9,058 nucleotides of DNA from Candidatus Competibacteraceae bacterium (GCA_020445005.1 JAGRHM010000100.1:1-9058), one strand, 5' to 3'. Numbered from the stretch's first letter, positions 1-7,894 are shown. Notes: generated by a model from the sequence alone, not told the origin. Made by a program: numbers and translations.

Positions 1-196
1 TGCGCGCCTTGTCCGGGTTATCCATGATGCGCGGCACCACCACGGCCGCCAGGATGCTCAGAATCACCACCACGACCATGACTTCGATCAGGGTGAAGCC
101 GCGTAAACGCCGCCTGTGTCCAAACGTGCTCCCTCTTTGCAGGGAAGAGCTGGGGTAAGGGGAGTGAACGGTTCTATATCCAAGATTTATCAACAC
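1..196 (-). CDS. gspG: Type II secretion major pseudopilin GspG, N-terminal part (runs off left edge)
   Basis: Major pseudopilin of the type II secretion system, which assembles into the periplasmic pseudopilus that drives folded exoproteins through the outer-membrane secretin. The visible part has a basic leader (RRRLRG), the prepilin peptidase site G|FTLIEV with the invariant Glu at mature position 5, and one long hydrophobic helix (VMVVVVILSILAAVVVP) followed by RIMDNPDKAR, a classic GspG pattern. The globular domain lies outside the window. There is no ATG in frame. I chose the GTG at 194-196 because GGAG lies 7 bases upstream (204-207). This gives a 33-residue leader, longer than usual; a CTG nearer the cleavage site is the alternative. 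It lies 44 bp downstream of metW on the same strand. Family assignment is firm; the start is uncertain. Confidence 0.85.
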   Translation of the reverse strand, partial: MLINLGYRTVHSPYPSSSLQRGSTFGHRRRLRGFTLIEVMVVVVILSILAAVVVPRIMDNPDKAR

Positions 197-240
197 GGAA
201 AATCTCCAGAATTCAGTCCTGGTCAGAGCCGGCGTCAGGT

Positions 241-840
241 TCAGGCGCGGCCCAACCGGTATAAAGCAATCTCGCCGAACAGGTTGGGCCACAGGCGCGG
301 ACCGCGCCAAGGACGGTGTGCATGGTCGAGCACCATGCGTTGCAAAACATCGATGCGCTTGCGCCGGCACAGTTTCTCAAAATCACGAATCGTGAAAAGA
401 TGGATATTGGGTGTGTTATACCACTGATAAGGCAAGGTTTTTGCGACAGGCATCAAGCCTTGCAAGGCAATTTGCATCCGGCAGCGCCAGAACCCGAAGT
501 TCGGAAAAGTAACAATTCCCTGCCGACCGACCCGCAGCATTTCATCCAGCAAGCGTTCAGTGTGTCGGACCGCCTGTAAGGTCTGGGTCATGATCACGTA
601 GTCAAAGCTGCTGTCGCTGAAGTCCTCCAGCCCGGCTTCCAGGTCTGCATGAATCACGTTCACGCCGGTTTGAATGCATTTGACAATGTTGCCGGTGTCG
701 ATTTCCAGGCCATAACCTTCAACCTGTCGCTGTTCGTGCAAATAGGCCAGCAATGCGCCATCGCCGCAACCCAAGTCGAGCACCCGGGCGCTGGGGCGAA
801 TCCAGTCGCTGATCAACTCCAGTTCAGGACGCATGCGCAT
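241..840 (-). CDS. metW: Methionine biosynthesis protein MetW
   Basis: SAM-methyltransferase-fold protein that accompanies MetX in beta- and gammaproteobacteria and is needed for normal methionine synthesis in Pseudomonas; its exact reaction is not settled, and a supporting role for MetX is likely. About 199 residues. The glycine-rich SAM-binding loop VLDLGCGDG lies at residues 20-28, the acidic strand-2 end GLEID at 44-48, and MetW signatures include MTQTLQAV (84-91), [18 protein letters not shown] (104-121), WYNTPNIH (140-147) and [13 protein letters not shown] (183-195). The ATG at 838-840 gives MRMRPELEL, matching known MetW N-termini and overlapping the metX end by 17 bp. The next ATG (832-834) is equally possible; an upstream ATG at 874-876 would add 12 non-homologous residues. 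Overlap with metX implies translational coupling. Confidence 0.93.
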   Translation of the reverse strand: MRMRPELELISDWIRPSARVLDLGCGDGALLAYLHEQRQVEGYGLEIDTGNIVKCIQTGVNVIHADLEAGLEDFSDSSFDYVIMTQTLQAVRHTERLLDEMLRVGRQGIVTFPNFGFWRCRMQIALQGLMPVAKTLPYQWYNTPNIHLFTIRDFEKLCRRKRIDVLQRMVLDHAHRPWRGPRLWPNLFGEIALYRLGRA

Positions 841-2050
841 GGATCTCAGTAGAATGAGGCAGGGGGGATGCTTCATAAGAGAACGCTTCTTCGGGACCGT
901 TCACTTCACGAGCGACCCGGGTTAGATAACCGCGCAGCATGTCATGATACAGCGGAATGGGCATCAAAAAAGCATCGTGGCCATACTCCGAGGTAATTTC
1001 GGCATAGCTGACCTCGCGGTTGGCCCGCACCAGTGCCCGCACAATTTCGCGCGACCGGGCGGGAGAAAACCGCCAGTCGCTGGTAAAAGCGATGATCAGA
1101 AATCGTGCCTGCGCCCGGTGAAAGGCCACCGATAAATCCTGATCGAAATCGGCTGCCGGGTCAAAGTAGTCGAGGGTTTTGGTCATCAGCAAATAAGTGT
1201 TAGCGTCGAAACGATCCACGAAAGCTTTGCCCTGATGGCGCAGGTAGCTCTCCACCTGAAACTCGGTGTCGAAGTTAAAGTTAAAATTGGGCGTTCCCTG
1301 GCGCAGCTCGCGGCCAAACTTGGCGCGCATCCCTTCATCTGAAAGATAGGTGATGTGACCCAGCATTCGGGCGATCATCAGCCCACGCCGGGGCAACACG
1401 CCGAATTCATAGTAATGACCGTGATGAAAATCGGGATCGGACAAAATAGCCTGCCGGGCGACTTCGTTGAAGGCAATGTTTTGCGCCGACAAGCGGGGGG
1501 CGGCGGCGATCACCAAGGCATGACGAATCCGCTCGGGAAAGGTGATCGCCCACTGCATGGCTTGCATCCCCCCCAGACTGCCGCCAATGATAGCGGCCCA
1601 TTGCTGGATGCCGAGTCGATCGGCGAGCCGGGCCTGGCTACGCACCCAGTCCTTGACCGTGACGATGGGGAAGTCCGGTCCATAAGGTTTGCGGCTGTCT
1701 GGATTGATCGAGGTCGGTCCGGTGGAGCCTTTGCAGCCGCCCAGATTGTTGCAGCACACCACGAAGAATTGACTGGTATCAATCGGTTTGCCGGGGCCGA
1801 TACAATTATCCCACCAGCCCGGCTTGCTGGGATCGCTGCCTTCGTGAAAGCCGGCGGCGTGATGATCACCAGAGAGGGCATGGCAGATCAACACCGCATT
1901 GCTGTGGTCGGCGTTCAGCGTTCCATAGGTTTCATAGACGATTTCATAGTCAGCCAGCATCCGGCCACAATCCAGCGCCAGCGGTTCAGCGAAAGGGGCG
2001 GTTTGGGGCGTGATCAGACCGACGGAATCGGGAGGAAATTGTGCGGCCAT
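824..2050 (-). CDS. metX: Homoserine O-acyltransferase MetX (probably succinyl-transferring)
   Basis: Cytoplasmic alpha/beta-hydrolase-fold enzyme that acylates homoserine, the first committed step of methionine synthesis. 408 residues. Nucleophile elbow GGSLGGMQ with Ser158; the other triad members are Asp325 (FTSDWRFSP) and His358 (GHDAFL). Other family blocks are [17 protein letters not shown] (51-67), [12 protein letters not shown] (101-112) and [13 protein letters not shown] (235-247). The sequence resembles Pseudomonas MetX closely, and that enzyme uses succinyl-CoA, so I favour homoserine O-succinyltransferase; the acyl donor cannot be proven from fold alone. The ATG at 2048-2050 is chosen because AGGAG sits 4 bases upstream (2055-2059) and the protein then begins at the conserved PDSVGL segment. 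The C-terminal tail after REVNG is a little longer than in Pseudomonas. It lies 47 bp after purD and overlaps metW. Confidence 0.95.
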   Translation of the reverse strand: MAAQFPPDSVGLITPQTAPFAEPLALDCGRMLADYEIVYETYGTLNADHSNAVLICHALSGDHHAAGFHEGSDPSKPGWWDNCIGPGKPIDTSQFFVVCCNNLGGCKGSTGPTSINPDSRKPYGPDFPIVTVKDWVRSQARLADRLGIQQWAAIIGGSLGGMQAMQWAITFPERIRHALVIAAAPRLSAQNIAFNEVARQAILSDPDFHHGHYYEFGVLPRRGLMIARMLGHITYLSDEGMRAKFGRELRQGTPNFNFNFDTEFQVESYLRHQGKAFVDRFDANTYLLMTKTLDYFDPAADFDQDLSVAFHRAQARFLIIAFTSDWRFSPARSREIVRALVRANREVSYAEITSEYGHDAFLMPIPLYHDMLRGYLTRVAREVNGPEEAFSYEASPLPHSTEIHAHAS

Positions 2051-2097
2051 CGTTCTCCTGACCGTAATGTTTGTCCTTGGGTGAAATGGTTGACGAT

Positions 2098-3393
2098 TTA
2101 GTTTGAGTGGCGCGCAACGGCGCGGTAACCGATATCGGTCCGGTAATACGCTCCATCCCAATGGATGCGCTTGACACTGTTATAGGCCAGGCTTTGCGCT
2201 TCGGCGACGGTGGCGCCAAGCGCGGTGACGCATAACACCCGCCCACCGTGGGTAACGATAGGGCCATCCTTCGCTTCCGTCGTCCCGGCATGGAAGATCT
2301 TGATATCGTCGCCCAGTTCCTCATCATGCGCCGGCAGACCGGAGATGACGTCACCCTGCCGGTAACGACCGGGATAACCGGCGGCGGTCATCACCACACC
2401 CAACGCTGGACGCGAATCCCAATCGATCGCAACGTCACTTAAACGCCCTTCCAGCGCCGCCTTGCACAGCTCCACCAGATCCGAGCGTAAGCGCAAGAGC
2501 AGGGGCTGGGTTTCGGGGTCGCCTAGCCGGCAATTGTATTCCAGCACCTTGGGGCCATCGGCGGTGATCATAATTCCGGCGTAGAGGAACCCAACATAGC
2601 GGCAACCCTCCGCGGCCATGCCGCGCACGGTGGGTTCGATAATCTCGCTCATGATCCGCTCATGCAATTGCGGGGTCACGACCGGAGCGGGAGAATACGC
2701 GCCCATGCCGCCGGTATTCGGCCCCCGGTCGCCATTGTCGCGGGCTTTGTGATCCTGGGAAGAGGCCAGCGGCAGGATGAATTCCCCGTCCGTCATGACA
2801 ATGAAGCTGGCTTCTTCGCCGACCAGAAATTCCTCGATGACCACCCGATGACCCGCCGCGCCGAAGTCTGCGCCGCTTAACATGCCGTGCATCGCGGCGA
2901 TGGCTTCGTCTTCGTTCTGCGCCAGAATGACGCCTTTGCCTGCCGCCAGACCATCGGCTTTAACCACCACCGGCGCACCCATTGCGCGGATGTAGTCTTC
3001 CGCCGCATCCGGATCGGTGAAGCTTTGATAACGGGCGGTCGGGATGTGATGACGCGCCAGAAAATCCTTGGCGAAGGCTTTAGAACCTTCCAGTTGCGCC
3101 GCCGCTTTGGAGGGACCAAAGCAGGGCAGGCCCGCTTGGGCGAACTGGTCGACAATGCCCAGCACCAGCGGAACTTCCGGGCCAATGATCGTCAAATCAA
3201 TCTGGTGATCGCGGGCGAATTGCAGCAGGTCCGGCGCGTCATCGGCAGTAATGGCGATGTTGGTGACCTTGGGTTCCCGCGCCGTGCCGGCGTTGCCTGG
3301 CGCCACATAGACCTGGTTGACCCGGCTGGAGCGCGCAACTTTCCAAGCCAGAGCATGTTCGCGGCCGCCGCCGCCGATAATCAGGATGTTCAT
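2098..3393 (-). CDS. purD: Phosphoribosylamine-glycine ligase (GAR synthetase)
   Basis: ATP-grasp ligase joining glycine to 5-phosphoribosylamine, the second step of de novo purine synthesis; cytoplasmic. 431 residues, the usual length. The N-terminal dinucleotide-like loop [15 protein letters not shown] is at residues 3-17, PGNAGT at 32-37, and GPEVPL at 71-76. The ATP-grasp core includes [14 protein letters not shown] (142-155), the [18 protein letters not shown] stretch (214-231) and the metal-binding [12 protein letters not shown] (285-296). The C-terminal domain (from about 325) carries GYPG and HAGTT. The ATG at 3391-3393 is preferred over the adjacent TTG (3394-3396) because GGGAG lies 6 bases upstream (3400-3404). 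It lies 28 bp downstream of purH, so the two are almost certainly co-transcribed. Confidence 0.96.
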   Translation of the reverse strand: MNILIIGGGGREHALAWKVARSSRVNQVYVAPGNAGTAREPKVTNIAITADDAPDLLQFARDHQIDLTIIGPEVPLVLGIVDQFAQAGLPCFGPSKAAAQLEGSKAFAKDFLARHHIPTARYQSFTDPDAAEDYIRAMGAPVVVKADGLAAGKGVILAQNEDEAIAAMHGMLSGADFGAAGHRVVIEEFLVGEEASFIVMTDGEFILPLASSQDHKARDNGDRGPNTGGMGAYSPAPVVTPQLHERIMSEIIEPTVRGMAAEGCRYVGFLYAGIMITADGPKVLEYNCRLGDPETQPLLLRLRSDLVELCKAALEGRLSDVAIDWDSRPALGVVMTAAGYPGRYRQGDVISGLPAHDEELGDDIKIFHAGTTEAKDGPIVTHGGRVLCVTALGATVAEAQSLAYNSVKRIHWDGAYYRTDIGYRAVARHSN

Positions 3394-3421
3394 CAATGTC
3401 TCCCTGCTTCAGCGTCAAAAC

Positions 3422-5002
3422 TCAATGCCGGAAATGCCGCATCCCGGTGAAGACCATGGTCATGTTGTACTCATCCGCAGCGGCGATGACTTCGTTGTCG
3501 CGCATCGAGCCGCCCGGTTGAATAACCGCGGTAATCCCGAATTCCGCGGCCAAATCAATACCATCCCGGAACGGGAAGAAAGCGTCGGAAGCCATCGCCG
3601 CGCTTTTCAGCTCCAACTTTTCTTCCTGCGCCTTCATGGCGGCGATACGCGCTGAAAACACCCGGCTCATTTGCCCGGCCCCGACGCCCAGAATCATCCC
3701 GTCCTTGCCATAGACGATGGCGTTGGATTTGACAAACTTCACCACCTGCCAGGCGAACAGCAGATCGGCCATTTCTTCGCCACTCGGCTTGCGCTTGGTC
3801 ACGACTTTCAATGCCGAAAGCGCGACTTGGCCGAGATCACGGTCCTGCACCAGCAATCCGCCGGTAACCCGCTTGTAGTCCCAGCCCGGCGCCCGGTCGA
3901 TATCCCAGAGGCCGCAGGCCAGCACCCGCACATTCTGTTTGCTCGCAGTGACCGTTAAAGCTTCCGGCATGACCTCCGGGGCGATGATCACCTCGACAAA
4001 TTGGCGTTCGACGATGGTTTTGGCGGTCATCTCGTCCAAGGGGCGATTGAAGGCGATGATGCCGCCGAATGCGGATGTGGGATCGGCCTGATAGGCGCGG
4101 TTGTAGGCGTCGAGAATCGTTGCGCCGACCGCCACGCCGCAGGGATTGGCGTGCTTGACGATCACGCAGGCCGGGGCGGCAAAGCCTTTGACGCACTCCA
4201 AAGCGGCGTCGGTATCGGCGACGTTGTTATAGGACAGTTCCTTGCCCTGGAATTGCTGGGCAGTGGCGATACAGGCTTCCTTGGGTTGCGGTTCGACATA
4301 GAACGCCGCGCCTTGATGCGGGTTCTCGCCGTAACGCATAGCTTGCGCCTTGCGGAACTGAATGCTGTAGGTACGGGGGAAAGGATCGCGTTCGCCTGCG
4401 GCTTGAATGGAGCCGAGATAGTTAGCGATAGCGCCGTCGTAGCGGGCGGTGTGTTCAAACACCTTGGTCGCCAGATCGAAGCGGGTAGCATTACTGACCG
4501 CTCCGTTTCCAGTACGCATTTCGCTCAGCACTCGTTCATAATCGCCAGCATCCACCACGACGGTGACCGCCGCATGATTCTTGGCCGCCGCCCGCAGCAT
4601 GGTCGGTCCGCCGATGTCAATGTTTTCAATGGCGTTAGCCAGGGTGCAATCCGGCTGGGCGACGGTAGCCTCGAAGGGATAGAGATTGACCACCAGCAAG
4701 TCGATCAGGGGAATGCCATGCTGCATCATGGCGTCTTCATCCTCGCCGCGCCGACCCAGCAAACCGCCATGAATGCGGGGATGCAGCGTTTTGAGCCGGC
4801 CATCCATCATTTCCGGGAAGCCGGTGTAGTCAGCGACTTCGATAACCGGTATGCCGTTGTCGTTCAGCAGCTTGGCGGTACCACCGGTGGAGAGCAGTTC
4901 CACGTCCAGCTCATGCAGGGCGCGAGCGAAATCGACGATGCCGGTTTTGTCGGAAACGCTGAGCAAAGCGCGGCGGATGGGGGAAGCGAAGGTTGGATTC
5001 AT
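3422..5002 (-). CDS. purH: Bifunctional AICAR transformylase / IMP cyclohydrolase
   Basis: Catalyses the last two steps to IMP: 10-formyl-THF-dependent formylation of AICAR, then ring closure. 526 residues, full length. The N-terminal IMP cyclohydrolase domain (MGS-like fold, about residues 8-200) shows [12 protein letters not shown] (10-21), [11 protein letters not shown] (36-46), [18 protein letters not shown] (68-85), VNLYPF (105-110) and [17 protein letters not shown] (126-142). The C-terminal transformylase domain shows MRYGENPHQ (222-230), [10 protein letters not shown] (251-260), the catalytic Lys-His pair in [11 protein letters not shown] (Lys283, His284), SAFGG (310-314), and [10 protein letters not shown] (472-481). 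The ATG at 5000-5002 gives the typical N-terminus; the in-frame ATG at 5018-5020 would add six residues, and neither has a strong Shine-Dalgarno. It follows the carbonic anhydrase gene by 52 bp. Confidence 0.96.
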   Translation of the reverse strand: MNPTFASPIRRALLSVSDKTGIVDFARALHELDVELLSTGGTAKLLNDNGIPVIEVADYTGFPEMMDGRLKTLHPRIHGGLLGRRGEDEDAMMQHGIPLIDLLVVNLYPFEATVAQPDCTLANAIENIDIGGPTMLRAAAKNHAAVTVVVDAGDYERVLSEMRTGNGAVSNATRFDLATKVFEHTARYDGAIANYLGSIQAAGERDPFPRTYSIQFRKAQAMRYGENPHQGAAFYVEPQPKEACIATAQQFQGKELSYNNVADTDAALECVKGFAAPACVIVKHANPCGVAVGATILDAYNRAYQADPTSAFGGIIAFNRPLDEMTAKTIVERQFVEVIIAPEVMPEALTVTASKQNVRVLACGLWDIDRAPGWDYKRVTGGLLVQDRDLGQVALSALKVVTKRKPSGEEMADLLFAWQVVKFVKSNAIVYGKDGMILGVGAGQMSRVFSARIAAMKAQEEKLELKSAAMASDAFFPFRDGIDLAAEFGITAVIQPGGSMRDNEVIAAADEYNMTMVFTGMRHFRH

Positions 5003-5054
5003 GCGGGAGTCCGTGGCCATTGGAGAAATGGAGGGTAAGCGCCGGAATGAACGA

Positions 5055-5720
5055 TTAAAGGTCTTCTTCGGCCGCTGAGCCAAAATAGAGATCGTAGAAC
5101 CGGTCTTTCTCGGCATCGTACTGCATGAGTTCGCCATTTTCGAGATCGTAGTACCAGCCATACAGATTCAGACGGCGATCCTCAACCCGTTCGCGCACGA
5201 ATGGGAAGCTCAGCAAATTGGTCAGCGAGGCGCGAATGCCGGCGCGTTCGCAAGCCCGTTGCTTGAATTCGCGGCTGGCGTCCGGCCAGCGGCGCAACAC
5301 TTCGTCACGAGCCGAAGTCGCGATCTGCACCCAGGGCGCAATAAAACCCTCGCCTTCATCATTCAGGCCGTAGCCTTCCAGCAGCGCATTAATACCGCCG
5401 CAGCGCGAATGACCGAGCACGATGATGTTGCGGACCTGCAGATTGCAGACGGCGAACTCCAACGCGGCGCTGGTGCCGTGGTAACGTCCGGTCGTTTCGT
5501 AGGGGGGAACCAGATTGGCGACGTTGCGCACGACGAATAGGTCGCCGGGCGCCGAGTCGGTGAGGATCGCCGGGTCAACCCGGGAATCGCTGCAACCGAT
5601 CAACATCGTTGATGGGGTTTGTCCCTGCATTGCCAGCCGGTTGAATACCTCCCGGTTCGGTTCAAAACTTTTGACGCGAAAGCGTTGAAAACCTTTGACT
5701 AATTCTTTGATGTCAGCCAC
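5055..5720 (-). CDS. Beta-class carbonic anhydrase (CynT-like)
   Basis: Zinc enzyme interconverting CO2 and bicarbonate in the cytoplasm. 221 residues. The zinc ligands of the beta class are visible: Cys43 in GCSDSRVDP, and His104 and Cys107 in [10 protein letters not shown]; the Asp45-Arg47 dyad of the active site is intact. The segments NLVPPYE (69-75) and [10 protein letters not shown] (82-91) resemble the plant/CynT-like branch more than E. coli Can. The C-terminus has the usual [11 protein letters not shown] strand. The start is a GTG (5718-5720) with GGAG 9 bases upstream (5730-5733); no early in-frame ATG exists. It is the first gene of the minus-strand run ending in gspG. Bicarbonate supply for carboxylations, including the purine pathway, would suit the purH-purD neighbourhood, but that link is inference. 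Confidence 0.93.
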   Translation of the reverse strand: MADIKELVKGFQRFRVKSFEPNREVFNRLAMQGQTPSTMLIGCSDSRVDPAILTDSAPGDLFVVRNVANLVPPYETTGRYHGTSAALEFAVCNLQVRNIIVLGHSRCGGINALLEGYGLNDEGEGFIAPWVQIATSARDEVLRRWPDASREFKQRACERAGIRASLTNLLSFPFVRERVEDRRLNLYGWYYDLENGELMQYDAEKDRFYDLYFGSAAEEDL

Positions 5721-5894
5721 AGCGCGAGACTCCGATGATGAGGGTTGGCGCGCTATTATACAAGCTGGGACAGGGCGTTGCGCAGAATCGCATTCATTCG
5801 TTATGATCGATGCTGGGTAAAGTCCAGACTGGCCAGACTTGAACCAGGCGAGGCAAGAGCAGCAGGTTTGACGATATTCTGGGCGAGATTTGAA
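5721..5894. other. Intergenic region between carbonic anhydrase and vapC-like gene
   Basis: 174 bp without a credible gene. The left end holds the carbonic anhydrase Shine-Dalgarno and -10 box. The rest contains only a short tandem of CCAGACT (5824-5830 and 5833-5839). No terminator hairpin for the toxin gene is visible, so vapC transcripts could read on into the carbonic anhydrase gene. Confidence 0.5.
5755..5760 (-). promoter_or_regulatory. -10 box for the carbonic anhydrase gene
   Basis: The minus strand reads a perfect TATAAT here, 34 bp upstream of the GTG start, giving an expected 5' leader of under 30 bases. No convincing -35 hexamer is seen at 16-18 bp spacing, so an activator or a weak -35 would be needed. 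This is the best promoter candidate for the carbonic anhydrase gene and possibly for read-through into purHD. Confidence 0.5.
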
Positions 5895-6317
5895 TCAATG
5901 TTTCCAGGACTCGCCAGCAAAGGGATTCCGAATAATTAACTGTCCATTGATGATTTGAGCCTCTTGCCAGTCTTCTGAATACAGCGTGCTGCAATTCGCC
6001 AGTAGCGCGGCGGCGATGATCAAGGCGTCATAGAACGAAAATCCATAACGTTCCGCAATCCTGAATCCAAGGTCATGCGTTTCTAAAGTGACGGGGTGAA
6101 TTTTGCAAACCTGTCGAACTGTTTGCAGAATTTCGCGGATTTCAGGATACGACAGACCTAGTTTGCGGGATGCGACGGCGGCAAACTCATTGAGAATTTG
6201 CACGCTGATGACTCCACCCTGAGCCAGCAGCGCCTCGGCGCGATCTGCTTTCTCGGGGTCCCCGGACAACAGATAGAGCAGGACATTGGTGTCGAAAAAC
6301 GATTTATCCTCGCTCAT
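5895..6317 (-). CDS. vapC: VapC-like PIN-domain ribonuclease toxin
   Basis: Probable toxin of a type II toxin-antitoxin pair; PIN-domain toxins are Mg-dependent RNases that cut tRNA or rRNA when the antitoxin is lost. 140 residues. The PIN acidic residues are present: Asp9 in FFDTNVLLYLL, Glu44 in LNEFAAVA, Asp97 in FSFYDALIIAAA, and Glu115/Asp116 in YSEDWQEAQII, so the active site looks intact. The ATG at 6315-6317 gives MSEDKSFFDTN, a normal PIN N-terminus, and overlaps the antitoxin end by 14 bp; an upstream TTG (6333-6335) would add six residues. The overlap and order (antitoxin first) are the standard vapBC layout. Substrate cannot be predicted. Confidence 0.87.
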   Translation of the reverse strand: MSEDKSFFDTNVLLYLLSGDPEKADRAEALLAQGGVISVQILNEFAAVASRKLGLSYPEIREILQTVRQVCKIHPVTLETHDLGFRIAERYGFSFYDALIIAAALLANCSTLYSEDWQEAQIINGQLIIRNPFAGESWKH

Positions 6318-6537
6318 GAGCTTCGAGCCGATCAAACTTGAAGTCGGCAGGAAGTCGTCCGCGATATTTTCTTAACCGAGCCAGCAACTCGTCAGTTCCA
6401 GGCTTTGCTCTGATTTCGAAGACGCGTTCTCCGGCCACATCGATTTCAATGTGATCGCCCTCTTTAAGATTGAGCGCCTCTACAACTGACGCCGGCAAGC
6501 GCACCGCTAGACTGTTGCCCCATTTCGCCACTTGCAT
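6304..6537 (-). CDS. vapB: VapB-like antitoxin, AbrB/MazE fold
   Basis: Antitoxin partner of the overlapping PIN toxin; it should neutralise the toxin through its C-terminal tail and repress its own promoter through its N-terminal DNA-binding domain. 77 residues. The N-terminal swapped-hairpin AbrB/SpoVT domain is clear: VAKWGNSLAVRLPASVV (3-19), then LKEGDHIEIDV (24-34) and a basic stretch to residue 60. The C-terminus (RLPADFKFDRLEAHERG) is the likely toxin-binding arm. Start ATG at 6535-6537 has a GAGGGGG Shine-Dalgarno (6543-6549). A palindromic site lies just upstream, which suits autoregulation. Confidence 0.86.
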   Translation of the reverse strand: MQVAKWGNSLAVRLPASVVEALNLKEGDHIEIDVAGERVFEIRAKPGTDELLARLRKYRGRLPADFKFDRLEAHERG

Positions 6538-6557
6538 AGAATCCCCCTCACGGTTTG

Positions 6558-6580
6558 GATATATATTGTGATTGTATATC
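6558..6580. promoter_or_regulatory. Palindromic operator/promoter core of the vapBC-like operon
   Basis: Imperfect inverted repeat: GATATATA (6558-6565) and TGTATATC (6573-6580), 7 of 8 positions pairing across a 7-bp centre. The minus strand through here is rich in -10-like hexamers (TATACA, TATATA), and TTGGGA lies just upstream, so the repeat would overlap the RNA polymerase site. It begins 21 bp before the vapB start codon. AbrB-type antitoxins normally bind such palindromes with the toxin as co-repressor; binding here is inferred. Confidence 0.5.
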
Positions 6581-6623
6581 TATAATCCCAAGTTTGAAAA
6601 TCTGATGATGGGAAGTCCCAAAC

Positions 6624-6651
6624 AAAACGGCGACCCGCAGGCCGCCGTTTT
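6624..6651 (-). terminator. Rho-independent terminator after the PEP-CTERM gene
   Basis: A 9-bp perfect stem, AAAACGGCG (6624-6632) with CGCCGTTTT (6643-6651), and a 10-base loop; the flanking A and T runs make it usable in both directions. It lies 23 bp after the stop codon of the minus-strand VWA/PEP-CTERM gene, and isolates it from the vapBC operon downstream. Confidence 0.8.
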
Positions 6652-6674
6652 CGCAACTTCAACCACTCTGACGA

Positions 6675-7379
6675 TTAAGCCCGCTTACGCCGCCGGGTGA
6701 AGCCCAGACCGGCTAGGCCAATACCGAGCAGGGCGAGAGAGGCGGGTTCGGGGATAGTATTAATCTCAGTAGCAATCTTGACTTTTAAAGCATCTTCGAA
6801 ATCCGAAAAGCTGGTAGCGAAAAAATCCAGCGAGCCAACTGGGTTCCAATTGCAATTAGCGCCTGAACCAATCGCGATACAGTTCACAGCGCTGGCGCCA
6901 TTACTAATGGCATTATTAGAGGCGGTTGTCGGATTCGAGCCAAAGTTGCTTACGCCGTCTGTTGACACGTCAATAATCACTTTCTCGAAGTTGCTTAAGC
7001 CCAGGGCGTTAAAAGCGCTAAAGGCAGTGGTAACGGCATCACCAATTGCAGTCGACCCCCCACCCTGAATCATGCCATTGATGGCAGCTACCAAAGCTGT
7101 TTTATCACTAGCGTCATCAATCAGCGTTGGAGCAAATACTTGTTCCACAGACTGATCGAATTTCCACACTCCGATTTGCAAAGAACCATCGGTGGCAATC
7201 AGAGCGGAATTTAGCACATTGGCATAGGCATTTACTTGCAGATCCCAGTTGGTCGAGCTGATACTGCCAGATTCGTCAAGCACCAAGGCCAAGCCAATCG
7301 GTTTAGCGTAGGCAAACGACCCGAAACTAGTTAAAATAACAACTAACATCCAGTAAGAAAACAGATTTTTCTTAAACAT
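6675..7379 (-). CDS. Secreted von Willebrand A domain protein with PEP-CTERM sorting signal
   Basis: Probable envelope or extracellular protein; no enzyme function is suggested. 234 residues. A signal peptide (MFKKNLF, hydrophobic to residue 25, likely cut after SFAYA) is followed by one VWA domain (about 28-205). The metal-ion-dependent adhesion site is complete: DESGS (Asp35, Ser37, Ser39), Thr110 in GGGSTAIGDA, and Asp141 in DVSTDG. Two cysteines (167, 176) could form a disulphide. The C-terminus is a textbook PEP-CTERM signal: PEP at 210-212, a hydrophobic segment, then RRRKR; an exosortase would process it, but none is in the window. It resembles DUF1194-type VWA proteins. The ATG at 7377-7379 has AGGGG 8 bases upstream; an ORF extension to 7460 adds 27 residues ahead of the signal peptide and is rejected. 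A sigma-54-like promoter precedes it and a terminator follows, so it is monocistronic. Confidence 0.87.
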   Translation of the reverse strand: MFKKNLFSYWMLVVILTSFGSFAYAKPIGLALVLDESGSISSTNWDLQVNAYANVLNSALIATDGSLQIGVWKFDQSVEQVFAPTLIDDASDKTALVAAINGMIQGGGSTAIGDAVTTAFSAFNALGLSNFEKVIIDVSTDGVSNFGSNPTTASNNAISNGASAVNCIAIGSGANCNWNPVGSLDFFATSFSDFEDALKVKIATEINTIPEPASLALLGIGLAGLGFTRRRKRA

Positions 7380-7489
7380 CTCAATTTCCCCTTGAAAAGA
7401 AGTGAAGTGGATTTCACCAGGCGCTTCGGCGACCGTGCCAGGTTCTTGGTCGTTTGTCATTGATACGCCTGATTTCGCAGGGAATTAAA

Positions 7490-7505
7490 GGCAAAAAAGA
7501 AGCCA
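7490..7505 (-). promoter_or_regulatory. Sigma-54-type (-24/-12) promoter candidate for the PEP-CTERM gene
   Basis: The minus strand reads TGGCTTCTTTTTTGCC. This matches the RpoN consensus TGGCAC-N5-TTGCA at TGGC and at TTGC, with GG and GC exactly 10 bases apart as required; the mismatches are AC to TT in the first half and the final base. It would start transcription near 7479, about 100 bp before the ATG. PEP-CTERM proteins in Zoogloea are controlled by the PrsK-PrsR system with RpoN, so such a promoter is expected for this class of gene. Activity here is inferred. Confidence 0.55.
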
Positions 7506-7722
7506 AATTTATATGATTTTGAATAATATATAAATTTAGTTATTATAATCCATTCGGTTGTAAAAAATCCTGACAATTAACGATTAGCAGATGAAATAGT
7601 CGGAAGTTTACAGTTATGACCTTTAAAACCGCCGAAAATCGCCGCTTATAGTTATCGATTGTCATTTATTAGAATAATTTTCACTATTAGCCGAAATCTT
7701 CTGTGTCCTGCTTATGCTTAAT

Positions 7723-7746
7723 AAATTTCGCCAAGCCGGCAAATTT
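7723..7746. other. AT/GC hairpin (regulatory or terminator-like)
   Basis: AAATTT-C-GCC (7723-7732) pairs with GGC-AAATTT (7738-7746) around a 5-base loop, with one bulged C: a 9-bp stem. No long T run follows, so it is not a canonical terminator. It ends 18 bp before the left 55-bp direct repeat and may mark the edge of the mobile-element relic. Confidence 0.35.
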
Positions 7747-7764
7747 GTAACATATCAGTCAAAC

Positions 7765-7819
7765 AACCCAGTGTATCAGTAGGAAATTCAACCGGACGCC
7801 ACTGTAAAATTTTCCGACA
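7765..7819 (+). repeat. 55-bp perfect direct repeat, left copy
   Basis: Identical over 55 bp to 8840-8894, in the same orientation, 1075 bp apart. It begins AACCCAGTGTATCAG and ends in the 18-bp motif CTGTAAAATTTTCCGACA (7802-7819). The flanks outside the repeat to the left are unrelated. The pair encloses a HigB fragment and the UPF0175/DUF3368 gene pair. Confidence 0.95.
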
Positions 7820-7876
7820 GCCTCTTTGCTTCAAACGCCGTTTTTCCGCTTAAATCCGTGATCAGACCCAAAAGCG

Positions 7877-7894
7877 CTGTAAAATTTTCTGACA
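7877..7894 (+). repeat. 18-bp motif, second copy of the left pair
   Basis: CTGTAAAATTTTCTGACA, one mismatch (C to T) from the motif at 7802-7819 and 75 bp further on. Together the two form a ~130-bp block (7765-7894) matched by 8840-8970. Read on the minus strand the motif begins TGTC, the form expected for the tip of a transposable element. Confidence 0.85.

Larger units (their letters stand above)
7461..7764. other. AT-rich region upstream of the PEP-CTERM gene, no gene
   Basis: About 300 bp with no credible coding region. Besides the sigma-54-like site it contains a TATAAT on the minus strand (7542-7547, no good -35), a widely spaced inverted repeat TGACAAT (7571-7577) with ATTGTCA (7658-7664), a degenerate match to the 18-bp repeat motif at 7558-7575 (13 of 18), and a hairpin at 7723-7746. 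The inverted repeat arms are about 80-175 bp upstream of the putative -12/-24 site, a plausible place for an activator of sigma-54, but this is speculation. Confidence 0.4.

Noticed and set aside
1355..2101. 248-residue plus-strand open frame
   Set aside because: Antisense to metX, no recognisable family, no Shine-Dalgarno; a shadow frame.
2051..2161. 37-residue N-terminal extension of MetX
   Set aside because: Overlaps the end of purD, lacks homology and is basic/proline-rich; the ATG at 2050 has AGGAG and matches MetX N-termini.
2887..3450. 187-residue plus-strand open frame
   Set aside because: Antisense to the purD N-terminal half, with no family features.
4001..5038. 345-residue plus-strand open frame
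   Set aside because: Entirely antisense to purH, whose protein is conserved end to end; the frame's product shows no recognisable domain and reflects codon bias on the other strand.
5810..5860. Structured RNA (RNase P-like AAAGTCC stretch, or tRNA T-arm-like GGTTCAAGTC on the minus strand)
   Set aside because: Only isolated short matches; no acceptor stem, anticodon arm or RNase P core could be folded around them.
7380..7460. 27-residue N-terminal extension of the VWA protein
   Set aside because: Would bury the signal peptide; the ATG at 7379 has its own Shine-Dalgarno and begins directly with the signal sequence.
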